From the NCBI GenBank assembly GCA_963741315.1, contig CAVUHK010000001.1, positions 248,001 to 312,000 of the forward strand: a stretch of DNA of 64,000 nt, in the 5' to 3' direction. Numbering within the stretch: the first letter of the stretch is position 1; every line of letters begins with the position of its first letter. The stretch comes from PALSA-1003 sp963741315 (GTDB taxonomy: Bacteria; Pseudomonadota; Gammaproteobacteria; Burkholderiales; Casimicrobiaceae). Below are positions 35,360-44,195 of this stretch, in pieces. The translations under genes were made by a program, and so were the position numbers. The notes beneath the pieces were generated by a model that did no database searches, was not told the DNA's origin, and was given only the letters and a program-made list of their open reading frames with translations.

Positions 35360-35436
35360 GGCGAGCTAGCTCAGCTGGTTAGAGCAGAGGAATCATAATC
35401 CTTTGGTCGGGGGTTCGAGTCCCTCGCTCGCTACCA
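35360..35436 (+). tRNA. tRNA-Met (CAT anticodon)
   Basis: A 77-nt tRNA with an encoded CCA end. Acceptor GGCGAGC/GCTCGCT, D-arm GCTCAGCTGGTTAGAGC, anticodon stem GAGGA/TCCTT around loop ATCATAA (anticodon CAT), and T-arm with GGTTCGAGTCC all fold normally. The body resembles betaproteobacterial elongator tRNA-Met. A CAT anticodon also occurs in tRNA-Ile2, so lysidine modification is the only ambiguity. It has its own promoter upstream, and the next genes look accessory. Confidence 0.93.
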
Positions 35437-35499
35437 AACAATTCCATGACGACGTCGCGATCGTCAAGGTAAGCAACGTCCGGCAGTCCTCGACTGTTG

Positions 35500-36252
35500 C
35501 TAGAACTCGTGGTGCTTCTCGAGGTCCGCGTAGTATTCGACGCGCTCGCAGAATACAAACATGCGTTCGTCGGCACTGTTGTCTGCCGGGTTCGAGCGGC
35601 CGACCTTGCCGGCACGGTGAGCATACTTGACGCGCCAGCCGCAGCGTTTCAGCAGACGCTCGAGACCGGCAGGCGAGAAGATCCAGTAGTTGGTCGGGTC
35701 GTTATTGGCTTCGCGCGTGTCCAGCAGGTATGCCAGTGCCGCGGTCTCGACATTCCGTCCCTCAGGCAGATGACTCATGACACGAGTGCTGATCAGCGCA
35801 CGATGACAGCGCAGAGCAAGTCGCACTAGCGCGAGCGCAGGATTGCGCAGGTGATAGAGCGTGCCGAGAAAGATGGCAAGATCATAGTCCCGGTCGAGAT
35901 CGAAGCCCCGATCAATGTCGCGCTCGATCAGCTTCGCAGGTCTCCCGAGAAGCGAGCCGGTGCGGCGAATTCCTTCGCAGTCGTTGAAGTTGGTGACAGC
36001 GTTGTCGAGGAAATCAACATCGCAACCCAGCGATTGAAAGAGGAAGCCCATGTCGCCGTCGGCCGCGCCGATGTCGAGAACTGTTCCTCCATCGGCAACG
36101 ATTTCGAGCGTCGATGGAAGAAACTGCGCGAGAATCGAGACGTTATTGAGGCTGGAATAAGGATACCAGCTCAGGTCGGTGGCAGGCTTTCGGACACAGA
36201 GTAACCTGGAACGAAAACTGGCTTCGGCGGCCGCGAGTTCCGACATCCGCAT
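35500..36252 (-). CDS. SAM-dependent methyltransferase (accessory)
   Basis: A 250-residue protein with GGGGAG before ATG 36252. The SAM-binding motif is TVLDIGAADGDMGFLF, with CDVDFLDNAVTNFNDC and the later DLAIFLGTLYHLRNP, as in CmoB-like and DUF1698-type methyltransferases. It lies 64 bases after the tRNA-Met on the opposite strand and looks somewhat less GC-biased than the flanking housekeeping genes. The substrate is unknown; similar stand-alone methyltransferases act on glycans or small metabolites. Confidence 0.75.
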   Translation of the reverse strand: MRMSELAAAEASFRSRLLCVRKPATDLSWYPYSSLNNVSILAQFLPSTLEIVADGGTVLDIGAADGDMGFLFQSLGCDVDFLDNAVTNFNDCEGIRRTGSLLGRPAKLIERDIDRGFDLDRDYDLAIFLGTLYHLRNPALALVRLALRCHRALISTRVMSHLPEGRNVETAALAYLLDTREANNDPTNYWIFSPAGLERLLKRCGWRVKYAHRAGKVGRSNPADNSADERMFVFCERVEYYADLEKHHEF

Positions 36253-36495
36253 TGCTTCTCCCCTCGGCGGTTCGTCCAACAACCGCAAGGCCACTATCTT
36301 ACGCGAGACACAGTCGCTTCAACCACACGATGCCGGGCTTGACAGTCACCGAGGTTGCTTCTGCCGCATCGCATGCCTGCGATGCGCATGGCGTGATTCG
36401 AATACCCCTAGTGAGACCATGACGAAGTAGCTATCATTCGCGGGTGCGGCCCCGTTGGCCTCCATCCGCGACTCTGCCCAGAAAATTGTTTTTGA

Positions 36496-37460
36496 CATGA
36501 TTCATCCCGACGTACTCGAACGCGCAGCGGCAGATTCGGCTCGAATTTGAGAAAGCCAAGCCATTTCGTCATGTCGTGATCGACAATTTCCTCCAGGCGG
36601 ACGATTGCGAGTCGCTGCTGCGTGACTTCCCGCCGTTCGATCAAAAGGGCGCCAAGAACGAACTTGGCCTGGTTGGAAGGAAAGCCGTCGTCGAGCGGGT
36701 CTCACAGGTAAGTCCGTTCTACAGCGCTTTCTACAAATACATCAATTCCGAAGCGTTTCTGGATGCCATGAGCAAGCTCACGGGCATCCCCGATCTGCTC
36801 GCGGACAAAACGCTCTTTGGCGGCGGCACTCACAACAACCTCAGCGGTCAGGGCCTCGACGTGCACATCGACTTCAACGTCGACGAGCGCACCATGTTGC
36901 ATCGACGCATCAACCTGCTCGTATATCTCAACAAGGAATGGGAAGCAGCGTGGGGCGGAGCGATAGAACTGCATTCGGATCCTCGCAACGCTGCCGTTGA
37001 CGAAACCACCAGCTTCCTTCCTCTTTTCAACCGGGCTCTCGTCTTCGAGACCAATGAATATTCGTGGCACGGCTTTCGACGCATCGTGCTGCCGCCGGAC
37101 AAGCAACACCTTTCACGCAAGTCATTCTCCATTTATCTCTACACAGAGGACCGACCCGCAGAAGAAGTTGTGGCGCCGCACACAACCTTCTATGTTCCGC
37201 AGCCGATTCCAGCCAATCTGAAGGCGGGTCACACGCTTACGGAAGAAGACATGTTCGAACTTCACGTTTGCACCCAGGGACGCGATGGCTTGCTGAAGAT
37301 GTATCAGAACCTGCTCATAGAAAAGGAACAGCGCCTGCGCGACTTCATGAAGCTCAACCAGCGCCAGGGCGCCGATTATCAGACGATTGTCGGTTCGCGC
37401 AGTTGGAAGGTAGTGATGGCGTTACACCGGCTGAAGTACCGGCTGCGCCACATGTTCTAG
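36496..37460 (+). CDS. 2OG-Fe(II) oxygenase-type protein with a +1 frame break near its start
   Basis: The long frame from GTG 36576 (MIDNFLQADDCESLLRDFPP) holds the double-stranded beta-helix with the iron-binding H-x-D region LDVHIDFN, then INLLVYLNKEWE and the second His in EYSWHGF, followed by FSIYLYTEDRP. The natural N-terminus seems to be ATG 36496 (MIHPDVLERAAA) in the other frame, joining QIRLEFEKAKPFRHVV after a one-base correction near 36528-36534. It probably hydroxylates a small molecule, peptide or glycan; the family (PF13640) is broad. The C-terminal about 60 residues (SRSWKVVMALHRLKYRLR) resemble tails of glycosyltransferase-associated proteins. Possibly tied to the next methyltransferase gene. 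Confidence 0.7.
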
Positions 37461-37471
37461 GACCTGAAGTC

Positions 37472-38299
37472 ATGTGGCCATTTCGATCCAGGCGAAGCGA
37501 ATCCACGACGGTCAGGCCATGTCCGGCGTGCGGCAGAAGCCGCGCCGGGATTATCGGTCAGTTGAAGAAGACCTTTGTTCTCAGCCTGAGCCGGGACGAG
37601 TGGCAGTTCGTTCAATGCAGGCATTGCGATCTGCTCTACATATCGCCGGAGCCGTCGGCCGCGGACCTGCATAGAATCTACGTTGAGTCGGGACAATTCG
37701 ACGACCCGGTCTATACCGATCCTGCGCGAGTTGCACAAATCGTCGACTATATGAACGGCTGTTTTCGGGCGCTCGTCCAACGATCCGGTCTCAATGTCGA
37801 CAAACCGGTAGCCGTGTTGGAGGTCGGGGCTGGGTTGGCGTGGATGTGCCGCGCCGCCAAGGCAATCAATCCGCAGAGCGTCACGGTCGCACAGGACGTC
37901 TCGCCGGAAGCGGTCGAAAAATGCCCGTGGGTGGACTTCTACGTACTCGGCGAAATCCTCGACAAAAGAATAGATCAGCACGCACCCTACGACGTCATCT
38001 CGCTCACCCACGTGATAGAACATCTTGTCGACCCCGTCGCAGTCATTCGGCGCTGCAAGTCCGTACTCGGACCGCGCGGGAGAATCTTTGTCACGGCCCC
38101 TCATCGGCCCGTGGGGTGGAGAGATAGAACGAGCGACATCTCTGTCTGGGAAAAGTATTCCTACAATCACGTTCCCGCACACATTCAGTACTTCTCGACG
38201 AAAAGCATGCGGGCACTAGCAGAGAACGCCGGATGCATTTTGGATCATTGGATTCACAGTCACGAGGAAGGTCAGGCCTTTGAGGCATGGCTCCGGTAG
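37472..38299 (+). CDS. SAM-dependent methyltransferase with zinc ribbon
   Basis: A 275-residue protein. CxxC pairs at Cys17/Cys20 and Cys49/Cys52 form a zinc ribbon at the N-terminus, as in sugar-O- or C-methyltransferases of polysaccharide and antibiotic pathways. The SAM domain has VAVLEVGAGLAWMC and SLTHVIEHLVDPVAVIR. ATG 37472 is 11 bases after the 2OG-oxygenase stop, so they form an accessory pair. The stop overlaps the sigma factor gene if the latter starts at 38287. Acceptor unknown. Confidence 0.78.
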   Translation: MWPFRSRRSESTTVRPCPACGRSRAGIIGQLKKTFVLSLSRDEWQFVQCRHCDLLYISPEPSAADLHRIYVESGQFDDPVYTDPARVAQIVDYMNGCFRALVQRSGLNVDKPVAVLEVGAGLAWMCRAAKAINPQSVTVAQDVSPEAVEKCPWVDFYVLGEILDKRIDQHAPYDVISLTHVIEHLVDPVAVIRRCKSVLGPRGRIFVTAPHRPVGWRDRTSDISVWEKYSYNHVPAHIQYFSTKSMRALAENAGCILDHWIHSHEEGQAFEAWLR

Positions 38300-38919
38300 C
38301 TGAGGCACCCGCGGACGTGGTCCAACTCAAGCGTCCAACACAGATGACCGACGCTGATTTCTCTACCCGGATCCACGCCCACCGCGGCTATCTGCTCCGG
38401 GTCGCGGTGCTGCAATTGCGCAACGACGAACTCGCCGAGGACGTCGTGCAGGACACCCTGCTGGCGGCACTTCAGGGCAAGGCGGGTTTCTCCGGACGCT
38501 CCAGCCTCAAGACCTGGCTGACCGGCATCCTGAAGCACAAGATCGTCGACGCAATCCGCAGGAAGGGCCGCGAGCCGGTAACGGCGTCGCTCGAGGAAGA
38601 GAGCCAGCTCGACGACTTCGATGCCCTTTTCGACGACGTTGGCCATTGGGCCAATCCGCCCGCCAACTGGGGTGACCCGGAGACCGAGTTGTCGCGTCGC
38701 GAGTTCTTCGACGTGGTCGAGTTCTGCCTCGACAAGTTGCCGCCGAACACGGCCAGGGTATTCATGATGCGCGAGGTCATGGAGCTCGATGGACCGGAGA
38801 TCTGTAAGGAACTGTCGATCACGTCGACCAACCTGTGGGTGATCCTGTATCGGGCCAGGGTTGCGCTACGCCTCTGCCTCGAGCAGCACTGGTTCGCGCT
38901 AGCAGCCCGAAGCGCTTGA
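38287..38919 (+). CDS. ECF-type sigma-70 factor
   Basis: A 210-residue sigma factor. Region 2 (HRGYLLRVAVLQLRNDELAED; GFSGRSSLKTWLTGILKHKI; VDAIRRKGREP) and region 4 (VEFCLDKLPPNTARVFMMREV; ICKELSITSTNLWVILYRARV) are complete, with the long acidic linker DDFDALFDDVGHWANPP typical of the TIGR02943 group. ATG 38287 or ATG 38344 are both possible; the former overlaps the methyltransferase end. It is followed 19 bases later by a mini zinc-finger protein, its probable anti-sigma. The inducing signal is unknown. Confidence 0.88.
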   Translation: MAPVAEAPADVVQLKRPTQMTDADFSTRIHAHRGYLLRVAVLQLRNDELAEDVVQDTLLAALQGKAGFSGRSSLKTWLTGILKHKIVDAIRRKGREPVTASLEEESQLDDFDALFDDVGHWANPPANWGDPETELSRREFFDVVEFCLDKLPPNTARVFMMREVMELDGPEICKELSITSTNLWVILYRARVALRLCLEQHWFALAARSA

Positions 38920-38938
38920 TCTGTCAGGACAGACCGCG

Positions 38939-39118
38939 GTGGGACGCCTCATTTCATGCAAGGACGCGAGCCGGCTGATCTCGCAGATGCAGGACAGCGA
39001 TCTGCCGTTCGGGCAGCGCCTGCGCGTGCGGCTGCACCTGCTGTTCTGCGACGCCTGCACCCAGTTCGAGCGGCAAGTGCGCTACCTGCGCGACGTCATG
39101 CGCCGCTATTCGCAGTAG
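38939..39118 (+). CDS. Mini zf-HC2 anti-sigma factor
   Basis: A 59-residue protein starting at GTG 38939 and ending at TAG 39116-39118, too short for routine ORF calling. It has the anti-sigma zinc-binding pattern: a Cys near the N-terminus (MGRLISCKDA) and HLLFCDACTQF (H-x3-C-x2-C, zf-HC2). There is no membrane helix, so it is a soluble redox- or zinc-responsive anti-sigma. It is paired with the ECF sigma factor upstream, in the usual sigma-then-anti-sigma order. Confidence 0.75.
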   Translation: MGRLISCKDASRLISQMQDSDLPFGQRLRVRLHLLFCDACTQFERQVRYLRDVMRRYSQ

Positions 39119-39198
39119 TACGCGGCCGCGGCTTCGCCCGGCAGGGCGCAGCGGGTCGTCATGGTAAAATGCGCGTCCGCCGTCACTGGTGCAACGCC

Positions 39199-39405
39199 GT
39201 GCTCTCGCTCGTGGTCAACGGCTCCGTCCATACCTGTCGTGGCGCCACCGCGACGGTGGCCGACCTCATCCGCGAACTTGCGCTCGAAGGCAAGCGCGTC
39301 GCGGTCGAGCGCAACGGCGAAATCGTCCCGAGGAGCCGGCATACCGCGACCGCCCTGTCGGCCGGAGACCGTATCGAAGTCGTCGCCGCGGTCGGCGGCG
39401 GCTGA
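39199..39405 (+). CDS. thiS: Thiamine sulfur carrier protein ThiS
   Basis: A 68-residue ubiquitin-like sulfur carrier with the obligate C-terminal GlyGly (VVAAVGGG), which is adenylated and thiocarboxylated. Internal features match ThiS: LVVNGSVHTC, VADLIRELALEGKRVAVERNG, EIVPRSRH and GDRIEVV. GTG 39199 is chosen; an in-frame ATG at 39169 overlaps a TAAAAT that looks like a -10 element. It is 10 bases ahead of thiG. The thiC, thiE and other thiamine genes are not here, and no TPP riboswitch fits in the 80-base gap upstream. Confidence 0.9.
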   Translation: MLSLVVNGSVHTCRGATATVADLIRELALEGKRVAVERNGEIVPRSRHTATALSAGDRIEVVAAVGGG

Positions 39406-39415
39406 CACCGAGCCC

Positions 39416-40231
39416 ATGAACGCGCCCGCCGAAAACCCCAACGTCACGATCGACGACCCGCTGGTCATCGCCGGGCGTGCGTATCGCTCGCGGTTGCTGG
39501 TCGGCACCGGCAAGTATCGCGATTTCGCGCAGACTCGCGCAGCCATCGACGCGTCCGGTGCACAAATCATCACCGTCGCGATCCGCAGGACCAATATCGG
39601 CCAGAACGCCAACGAGCCGTCGCTGCTCGAGCATCTGCCGCCAACCCAGTTCATGCTGCTCCCGAACACCGCCGGTTGCTACAGCGCCGACGACGCGGTG
39701 CGCACGCTCAATCTCGCGCGCGAACTGCTCGACGGCCACACGCTGGTCAAGCTCGAAGTGCTGGGCGATCCGCAATCACTGTTCCCCAACGTGCGCGAAA
39801 CCATCAAGGCCGCGCAGACACTCGTCGACGACGGTTTCCAGGTCATGGTCTATACCTCCGACGATCCGATCATCGCGCGCGAGCTCGAAGCGATCGGCTG
39901 CGTCGCGATCATGCCGCTGGCGTCGCTCATCGGCTCGGGCATGGGCATCCTGAGTCCGTGGAATCTGAAGCTCATCATCGAACAGTCGAAGGTCCCGGTG
40001 CTCGTCGACGCCGGCGTGGGCACCGCGTCGGACGCGGCAATTGCCATGGAACTGGGCTGCGCGGGCGTGCTGATGAACACCGCGATCGCCGGCGCACGCG
40101 ATCCCGTGCTGATGGCGAGCGCGATGAAAAAGGCCGTGGAAGCCGGACGCGAAGCGTTTCGTGCAGGCCGCATCGCGCGCAAGTTCTACGCGGCAAGCCC
40201 GAGTTCGCCGACGACCGGCCTGATCGGCTAG
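39416..40231 (+). CDS. thiG: Thiazole synthase ThiG
   Basis: A 271-residue TIM-barrel enzyme forming the thiamine thiazole phosphate from DXP, dehydroglycine and ThiS thiocarboxylate. Characteristic segments: RLLVGTGKYRDF, ITVAIRRTNIGQ, LLPNTAGCYSADDAVRTLNLAREL, LVKLEVLGD (Schiff-base Lys), VMVYTSDDPIIARELEAIGC and PVLVDAGVGTASDAAIAMELG. ThiS precedes it directly. It is complete, although the first 13 residues form a short extension that is variable in the family. Confidence 0.95.
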   Translation: MNAPAENPNVTIDDPLVIAGRAYRSRLLVGTGKYRDFAQTRAAIDASGAQIITVAIRRTNIGQNANEPSLLEHLPPTQFMLLPNTAGCYSADDAVRTLNLARELLDGHTLVKLEVLGDPQSLFPNVRETIKAAQTLVDDGFQVMVYTSDDPIIARELEAIGCVAIMPLASLIGSGMGILSPWNLKLIIEQSKVPVLVDAGVGTASDAAIAMELGCAGVLMNTAIAGARDPVLMASAMKKAVEAGREAFRAGRIARKFYAASPSSPTTGLIG

Positions 40232-40253
40232 TCGCTGAAACGATGTTCCCGTG

Positions 40254-40922
40254 ATGTTGAGCGCTGATTCGTTGTCGCGGGCGTTGCTGGGTCTGACGCT
40301 GTGCTGCCTCGCCGCTGTCGCCAGCGCGGGGCGTCTGACGCCAGCCGAGATCGGTCAGGCCTGCGCCGAAGCCGACGGCGCGGAGCACTGTGGCCGGCTC
40401 ATCGAAGCGCTGCAGCTGCAGCGCCTGCCCGGCCTCGCACGTCGCGATGGCGACACGCTGCTGGTGTCGCTGTATCCGTCCGGCACAGCCACCTTCACCG
40501 ACGTCGACGACCCTGTCAAAGGTCGCTCGTACAGCCTGTGGGACTCGCTCGACTCCATCAACGCAGTATTGCTCTACACCACCATTGGCGACACGACCAC
40601 CTTCACCCTGCTGCAGCGCGCTAGCAACCGGCGCACCGACTTGCCGGCGGAGCCGCAGCTTTCTCCGGACCGGCAGCGACTCATCACCGCGGACATCTGC
40701 CCCAAGGCTTGCACCAACGAGATCGCAGTGTGGCGGGTGTCGCGCGACGGCGTACGCAAGGAACTCGCGTGGTCGCCGGGCCCGGCCTGGATCGACGCCG
40801 GCGCGCGGTGGCGCGATGCTGAAACGCTGACCATCGACTACGCCGTCGCCGGGCAGAAGAGCGACACGACAGTCACCCGCTCGCTCACCGATCCGGTGTG
40901 GAAGCGCGTCGCGCCGAATTGA
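40254..40922 (+). CDS. Exported conserved protein of unknown function
   Basis: A 222-residue protein with signal peptide LSRALLGLTLCCLAAVASAG. The mature part has GRLTPAEIGQACAEADG, LLVSLYPSGTATFTDVDDP, YSLWDSLDSINAVLL and WRVSRDGVRKELAW. No domain is recognised; the pattern suggests a beta-rich periplasmic protein. It sits between thiG and trmB with short gaps on the same strand. ATG 40254 or GTG 40251 could be the start. Confidence 0.65.
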   Translation: MLSADSLSRALLGLTLCCLAAVASAGRLTPAEIGQACAEADGAEHCGRLIEALQLQRLPGLARRDGDTLLVSLYPSGTATFTDVDDPVKGRSYSLWDSLDSINAVLLYTTIGDTTTFTLLQRASNRRTDLPAEPQLSPDRQRLITADICPKACTNEIAVWRVSRDGVRKELAWSPGPAWIDAGARWRDAETLTIDYAVAGQKSDTTVTRSLTDPVWKRVAPN

Positions 40923-40935
40923 CGCGGCGGCAGCC

Positions 40936-41625
40936 ATGACCGAGCCTGGCCCACCGCTCACGCATCGTCCGATCCGCAGCTTCGTCTTGCGCCAGGGTCG
41001 GTTTTCGCCAGCGCAGCGTGACGCCTACGACACGCTGCTGCCGCGCTTCGGCATCGAATTCTCGCCGGCGCCGCTGGATCTCGACCAAGCGTTCGGCCGA
41101 GCCGGCCCAAAGATCCTCGAAATCGGCTTCGGCATGGGCGAAACCACCGCCGCGATCGCCGCGGCGCAGCCCGAGCGCGATTTTCTCGCGCTCGACGTGC
41201 ACGCGCCCGGAGTCGGCGGCCTGTTGAAGCTCCTCGACGCGCGAGGGCTGACCAACGTCCGCGTCCTGCGCCACGATGCCGTCGAAGTCGTCGAGCGCAT
41301 GATCGCGCCCGCGGCGCTCGCGGGTGTGCATGTGTTCTTTCCGGACCCATGGCCCAAGAAGCGACACCACAAGCGCCGCCTGCTGCAGCCGGCTTTCGTG
41401 CACGAACTCGCGCTGCGGCTGACCGTCGGCGGTTATCTGCACGCGGCCACCGACTGGGAAGACTACGCGGTGGAAATGCTCGCGACCCTGCGCGCCGAGC
41501 CACTGCTCGAGAATACGGCGGAGGAGTTTGCACCGCGACCCGAGTATCGCCCGCTGACCAAGTTCGAACGTCGCGGCATGGCGCTCGGCCACGGCGTCTG
41601 GGACGTGATCTTCCGGCGGCGCTAG
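40936..41625 (+). CDS. trmB: tRNA (guanine-N7-)-methyltransferase
   Basis: A 229-residue TrmB, forming m7G46 in tRNA. Typical segments: RPIRSFVLRQGRFSPAQRDAY, ILEIGFGMGETTAAIAAAQP (SAM), FLALDVHAPGVGGLL, HVFFPDPWPKKRHHKRRL (the PDPWPKKRHxKRR signature) and HAATDWEDYAVEM. ATG 40936. Its 3' end overlaps the convergent glycosyltransferase gene by four bases. Confidence 0.96.
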   Translation: MTEPGPPLTHRPIRSFVLRQGRFSPAQRDAYDTLLPRFGIEFSPAPLDLDQAFGRAGPKILEIGFGMGETTAAIAAAQPERDFLALDVHAPGVGGLLKLLDARGLTNVRVLRHDAVEVVERMIAPAALAGVHVFFPDPWPKKRHHKRRLLQPAFVHELALRLTVGGYLHAATDWEDYAVEMLATLRAEPLLENTAEEFAPRPEYRPLTKFERRGMALGHGVWDVIFRRR

Positions 41626-44195
41626 GGCTTGTCCCGGACTTCAGCGAGCGCGAGCATCTGCACGATCGCCGAGCGCGCGACTTCGCTCGAAAAGTGGTCG
41701 CGGATGTTGTCACGACCCGCTGCGGACAAGCGGGTCCACAACACCTTGTCACCGTACGCGCGCGCCACCGCATCGGCAAAGCCTTCGGGATCGTCGGCCA
41801 CCAGCACGTCGACCTCCGGTGTCAGGTGCATGCCCTCGATCGAGGGTGACGTCGCCACCACCGGCAGCCCGTGGCTCATGGCCAGGTTCACCTTGCCCTT
41901 GACGCCCGCGCCATAGCGAAGCGGCGACACCGACACCCGGCAACCGTTGAAGTACGGCGTCACGTCGGGCACGTAACCGGTGATCACCAGGTCGTCGGCG
42001 GCCATCGCGGTGATGGTGGGCGGTGGATCGCTTCCGATGATGTAGGTCTTGACGCCGGGCAGCCGCTCACGAATGCGCGGTAATACCTCGGCGGCGTACC
42101 AGAGCACCGCATCGGTGTTCGGAGGGTGGCGGAAACTGCCGATGAACACCAAACCCTCGCGCTCGGCGAACGGCTTGCCGCCCGGCATGAGTTGGTGAAT
42201 CGTCGACAGCACCATGACCCGCGCCTCCGGTGCGAGGCCATTGAGCAATTCCTGCTCGACGCCGCTCACGACCAGCGTTAGGTCGGCCTTGCGGATCAGC
42301 GCCAGCTCCTCGTCGCGCTTGCCCGCCGCTGCCGATCGCACCGTGCGGCTCTCATAGAGGTCGGCCGCGCGCTCTTCGCGCAGGAAGTGCAGGTCGACGG
42401 TGTCGAACACGATCAGCGCGCGTGGCGCGAAACTGCGCAGGCTGTCGATGTGCTTGATCGCGATATAGTGCCGCGACAGCATGACGATGTCGAAATCCCT
42501 GCCGCGCGCGCCGAGCAGTTGCGCAATCGAGCGTGCATACGGCGCAAACTGGACCTCGACGCCGAGTTGCTGAAGTGCGGTGACATAAGGCTGGCGATAC
42601 TCGAGATTATCGGCGACAAACGTGACCTTGCAGCCGAGGGCGACCATGATTTCCAGCATCTGCTGCATGCGCAGCGAACCGGCGTCCTGATCGGGCGTGA
42701 GCATGCAGGCGTCGACGATGAGCACTCGCTGCCCGGACGCGCGATCGCATTCCTGCTCCGGCGCGACTCCATTGGCGCGATGTTCGACCAGCGCGTCTGC
42801 CCACTTGGCCGCGAAGGCCGCCTGGTTGACCACCTGGTACTGCTTGACGCCGACACTTGCATCGGTGCCCGCGGTCGCGCCTTCGAAGTGCACCACGCGC
42901 GAGAGCGGCTGGTAGTAAACCTTGCGACCGGCAGCGCGCACCGCGAAGGCCAGGTCGACATCCTCGTAATACGCGGGCGCGAAGCGCGCATCGAAACCGC
43001 CGATTTGCGCGAACAGCGCGCGCGGAATCGCGATACATGCGCCTGAGCAATAGTCGACCGCGCGCAGGTAATTGTATTCGGGCCGGTCGGGATCACCGTC
43101 GCGGCCATAGTTCCACGCCGAGCCGTCGCGCCAGACGATGCCGCCCGCTTCCTGCAGGCGCCCGTCGGGATAGATCAGCTGCGCCCCAACCAGCCCCGCG
43201 TCCGGGCGCAGCGCAAACACCGAGAGCAATGCGTCAAGCCAGCCGGGAGTCGTGATGGTATCGTTGTTGAGGAAGACGAGCATTTCGCCGCGCGCGTGTT
43301 CGAGCGCGGCGTTGCAACTGCCGACGAAACCCAGGTTCGCCGCGTTGCGCACGAAGCGCACTCCGGCGACCGCGGCGAGTTCCTCGGATAGCGCAGCGGG
43401 TGACGCGTCGTCGATGACCAGGACTTCGCACGGCACCGCGCCAATCGTGGCGTGCAGGCTCTTCAGGCAGGTGTAGGTCAGCAGCGCCTTGCCATACGCC
43501 GGGATGACGATGCTTATCCGCGGCGCGGCGCAGGCAGCGAACTCGAGCGGCAGGATCTGCGCTTCCTGCGCGTACGCAGCAGCAATCGCAGGACGAAACT
43601 GCCTGGCCCGGGTAATGCGGCGAACAACGCGCCGTGCCAGCGCGCCCGCGCCTTCGTCGCGCAGGATCGTCATGGCCACGCCGGCATAGCGCGGCGCCTG
43701 GCGCACGCCCGCCCACGAGGCGCGCGCCGCGGCGAGACTGACCTTGGCGCGGTGCGCCGCGCGCCGCGCCGGCGCGGTCATGCGCCACGTCGTGCTGGTC
43801 TCGAATTCGGCGACGCGTCCGCGCGCCAGCTTCAGATCGGTTGCAAGCACTCCCATCTGCTGCGCTCGCGCGAGTTGCTCGCGCTGTACGGCGGCCAATT
43901 GCTGGGCGAGCGCGCTACGATTGTCTTCCGCGCGGTCGCGCAGCGCGCGCACCCACTCTAGGTCGCTTTCGAAGGCCCCGACGCGGCGCTTCAATTCAGT
44001 GCGGGCTTCGGTGTGCCCGCATTCCACGCCGGCGGTGAACAATTGCGGCAGCGAAAACTGCTTCGCGTGGGTGTGTGCGGCGAAGTAACAATGGCCTGTG
44101 TCGACCTCGGGCACCTGCGCTGAAGTTCGCGTCGCGCGCGGGCCAGGCGGCAACGGCGCGAGGTAGATCGCCAGGTAGCGCTTGGGATCGGTCAC
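41622..44195 (-). CDS. Two-domain glycosyltransferase (GT2 + GT4-like)
   Basis: The real start is GTG 44195 (TDPKRYLAIYLAPLP), overlapping the upstream gene stop by GTGA; the frame upstream of that is spurious Arg-rich read-through. In 857 residues a coiled-coil region (about 70-150) is followed by a GT2 domain (ISIVIPAYGKALLTYTCLKS; LVFLNNDTITTPGW; CSGACIAIPRALF; DARFAPAYYEDVDLAFAVR, the DXD-like and acceptor regions) and a C-terminal GT4-like part (LVFIGSFRHPPNTDAVLWYA; SVSPLRYGAGVKGKVN; GLPVVATSPSIEGM). It is the last gene of a three-gene glycan operon. Confidence 0.85.
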   Translation of the reverse strand: MTDPKRYLAIYLAPLPPGPRATRTSAQVPEVDTGHCYFAAHTHAKQFSLPQLFTAGVECGHTEARTELKRRVGAFESDLEWVRALRDRAEDNRSALAQQLAAVQREQLARAQQMGVLATDLKLARGRVAEFETSTTWRMTAPARRAAHRAKVSLAAARASWAGVRQAPRYAGVAMTILRDEGAGALARRVVRRITRARQFRPAIAAAYAQEAQILPLEFAACAAPRISIVIPAYGKALLTYTCLKSLHATIGAVPCEVLVIDDASPAALSEELAAVAGVRFVRNAANLGFVGSCNAALEHARGEMLVFLNNDTITTPGWLDALLSVFALRPDAGLVGAQLIYPDGRLQEAGGIVWRDGSAWNYGRDGDPDRPEYNYLRAVDYCSGACIAIPRALFAQIGGFDARFAPAYYEDVDLAFAVRAAGRKVYYQPLSRVVHFEGATAGTDASVGVKQYQVVNQAAFAAKWADALVEHRANGVAPEQECDRASGQRVLIVDACMLTPDQDAGSLRMQQMLEIMVALGCKVTFVADNLEYRQPYVTALQQLGVEVQFAPYARSIAQLLGARGRDFDIVMLSRHYIAIKHIDSLRSFAPRALIVFDTVDLHFLREERAADLYESRTVRSAAAGKRDEELALIRKADLTLVVSGVEQELLNGLAPEARVMVLSTIHQLMPGGKPFAEREGLVFIGSFRHPPNTDAVLWYAAEVLPRIRERLPGVKTYIIGSDPPPTITAMAADDLVITGYVPDVTPYFNGCRVSVSPLRYGAGVKGKVNLAMSHGLPVVATSPSIEGMHLTPEVDVLVADDPEGFADAVARAYGDKVLWTRLSAAGRDNIRDHFSSEVARSAIVQMLALAEVRDKP

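Noticed and set aside
35437..35499. Hairpin just after tRNA-Met as a terminator
   Set aside because: Only a 6-bp stem (TGACGA/TCGTCA) with no T run; too weak to list.
39119..39198. TPP riboswitch ahead of thiS
   Set aside because: The gap is only 80 bases and no THI-box-like segment was seen.
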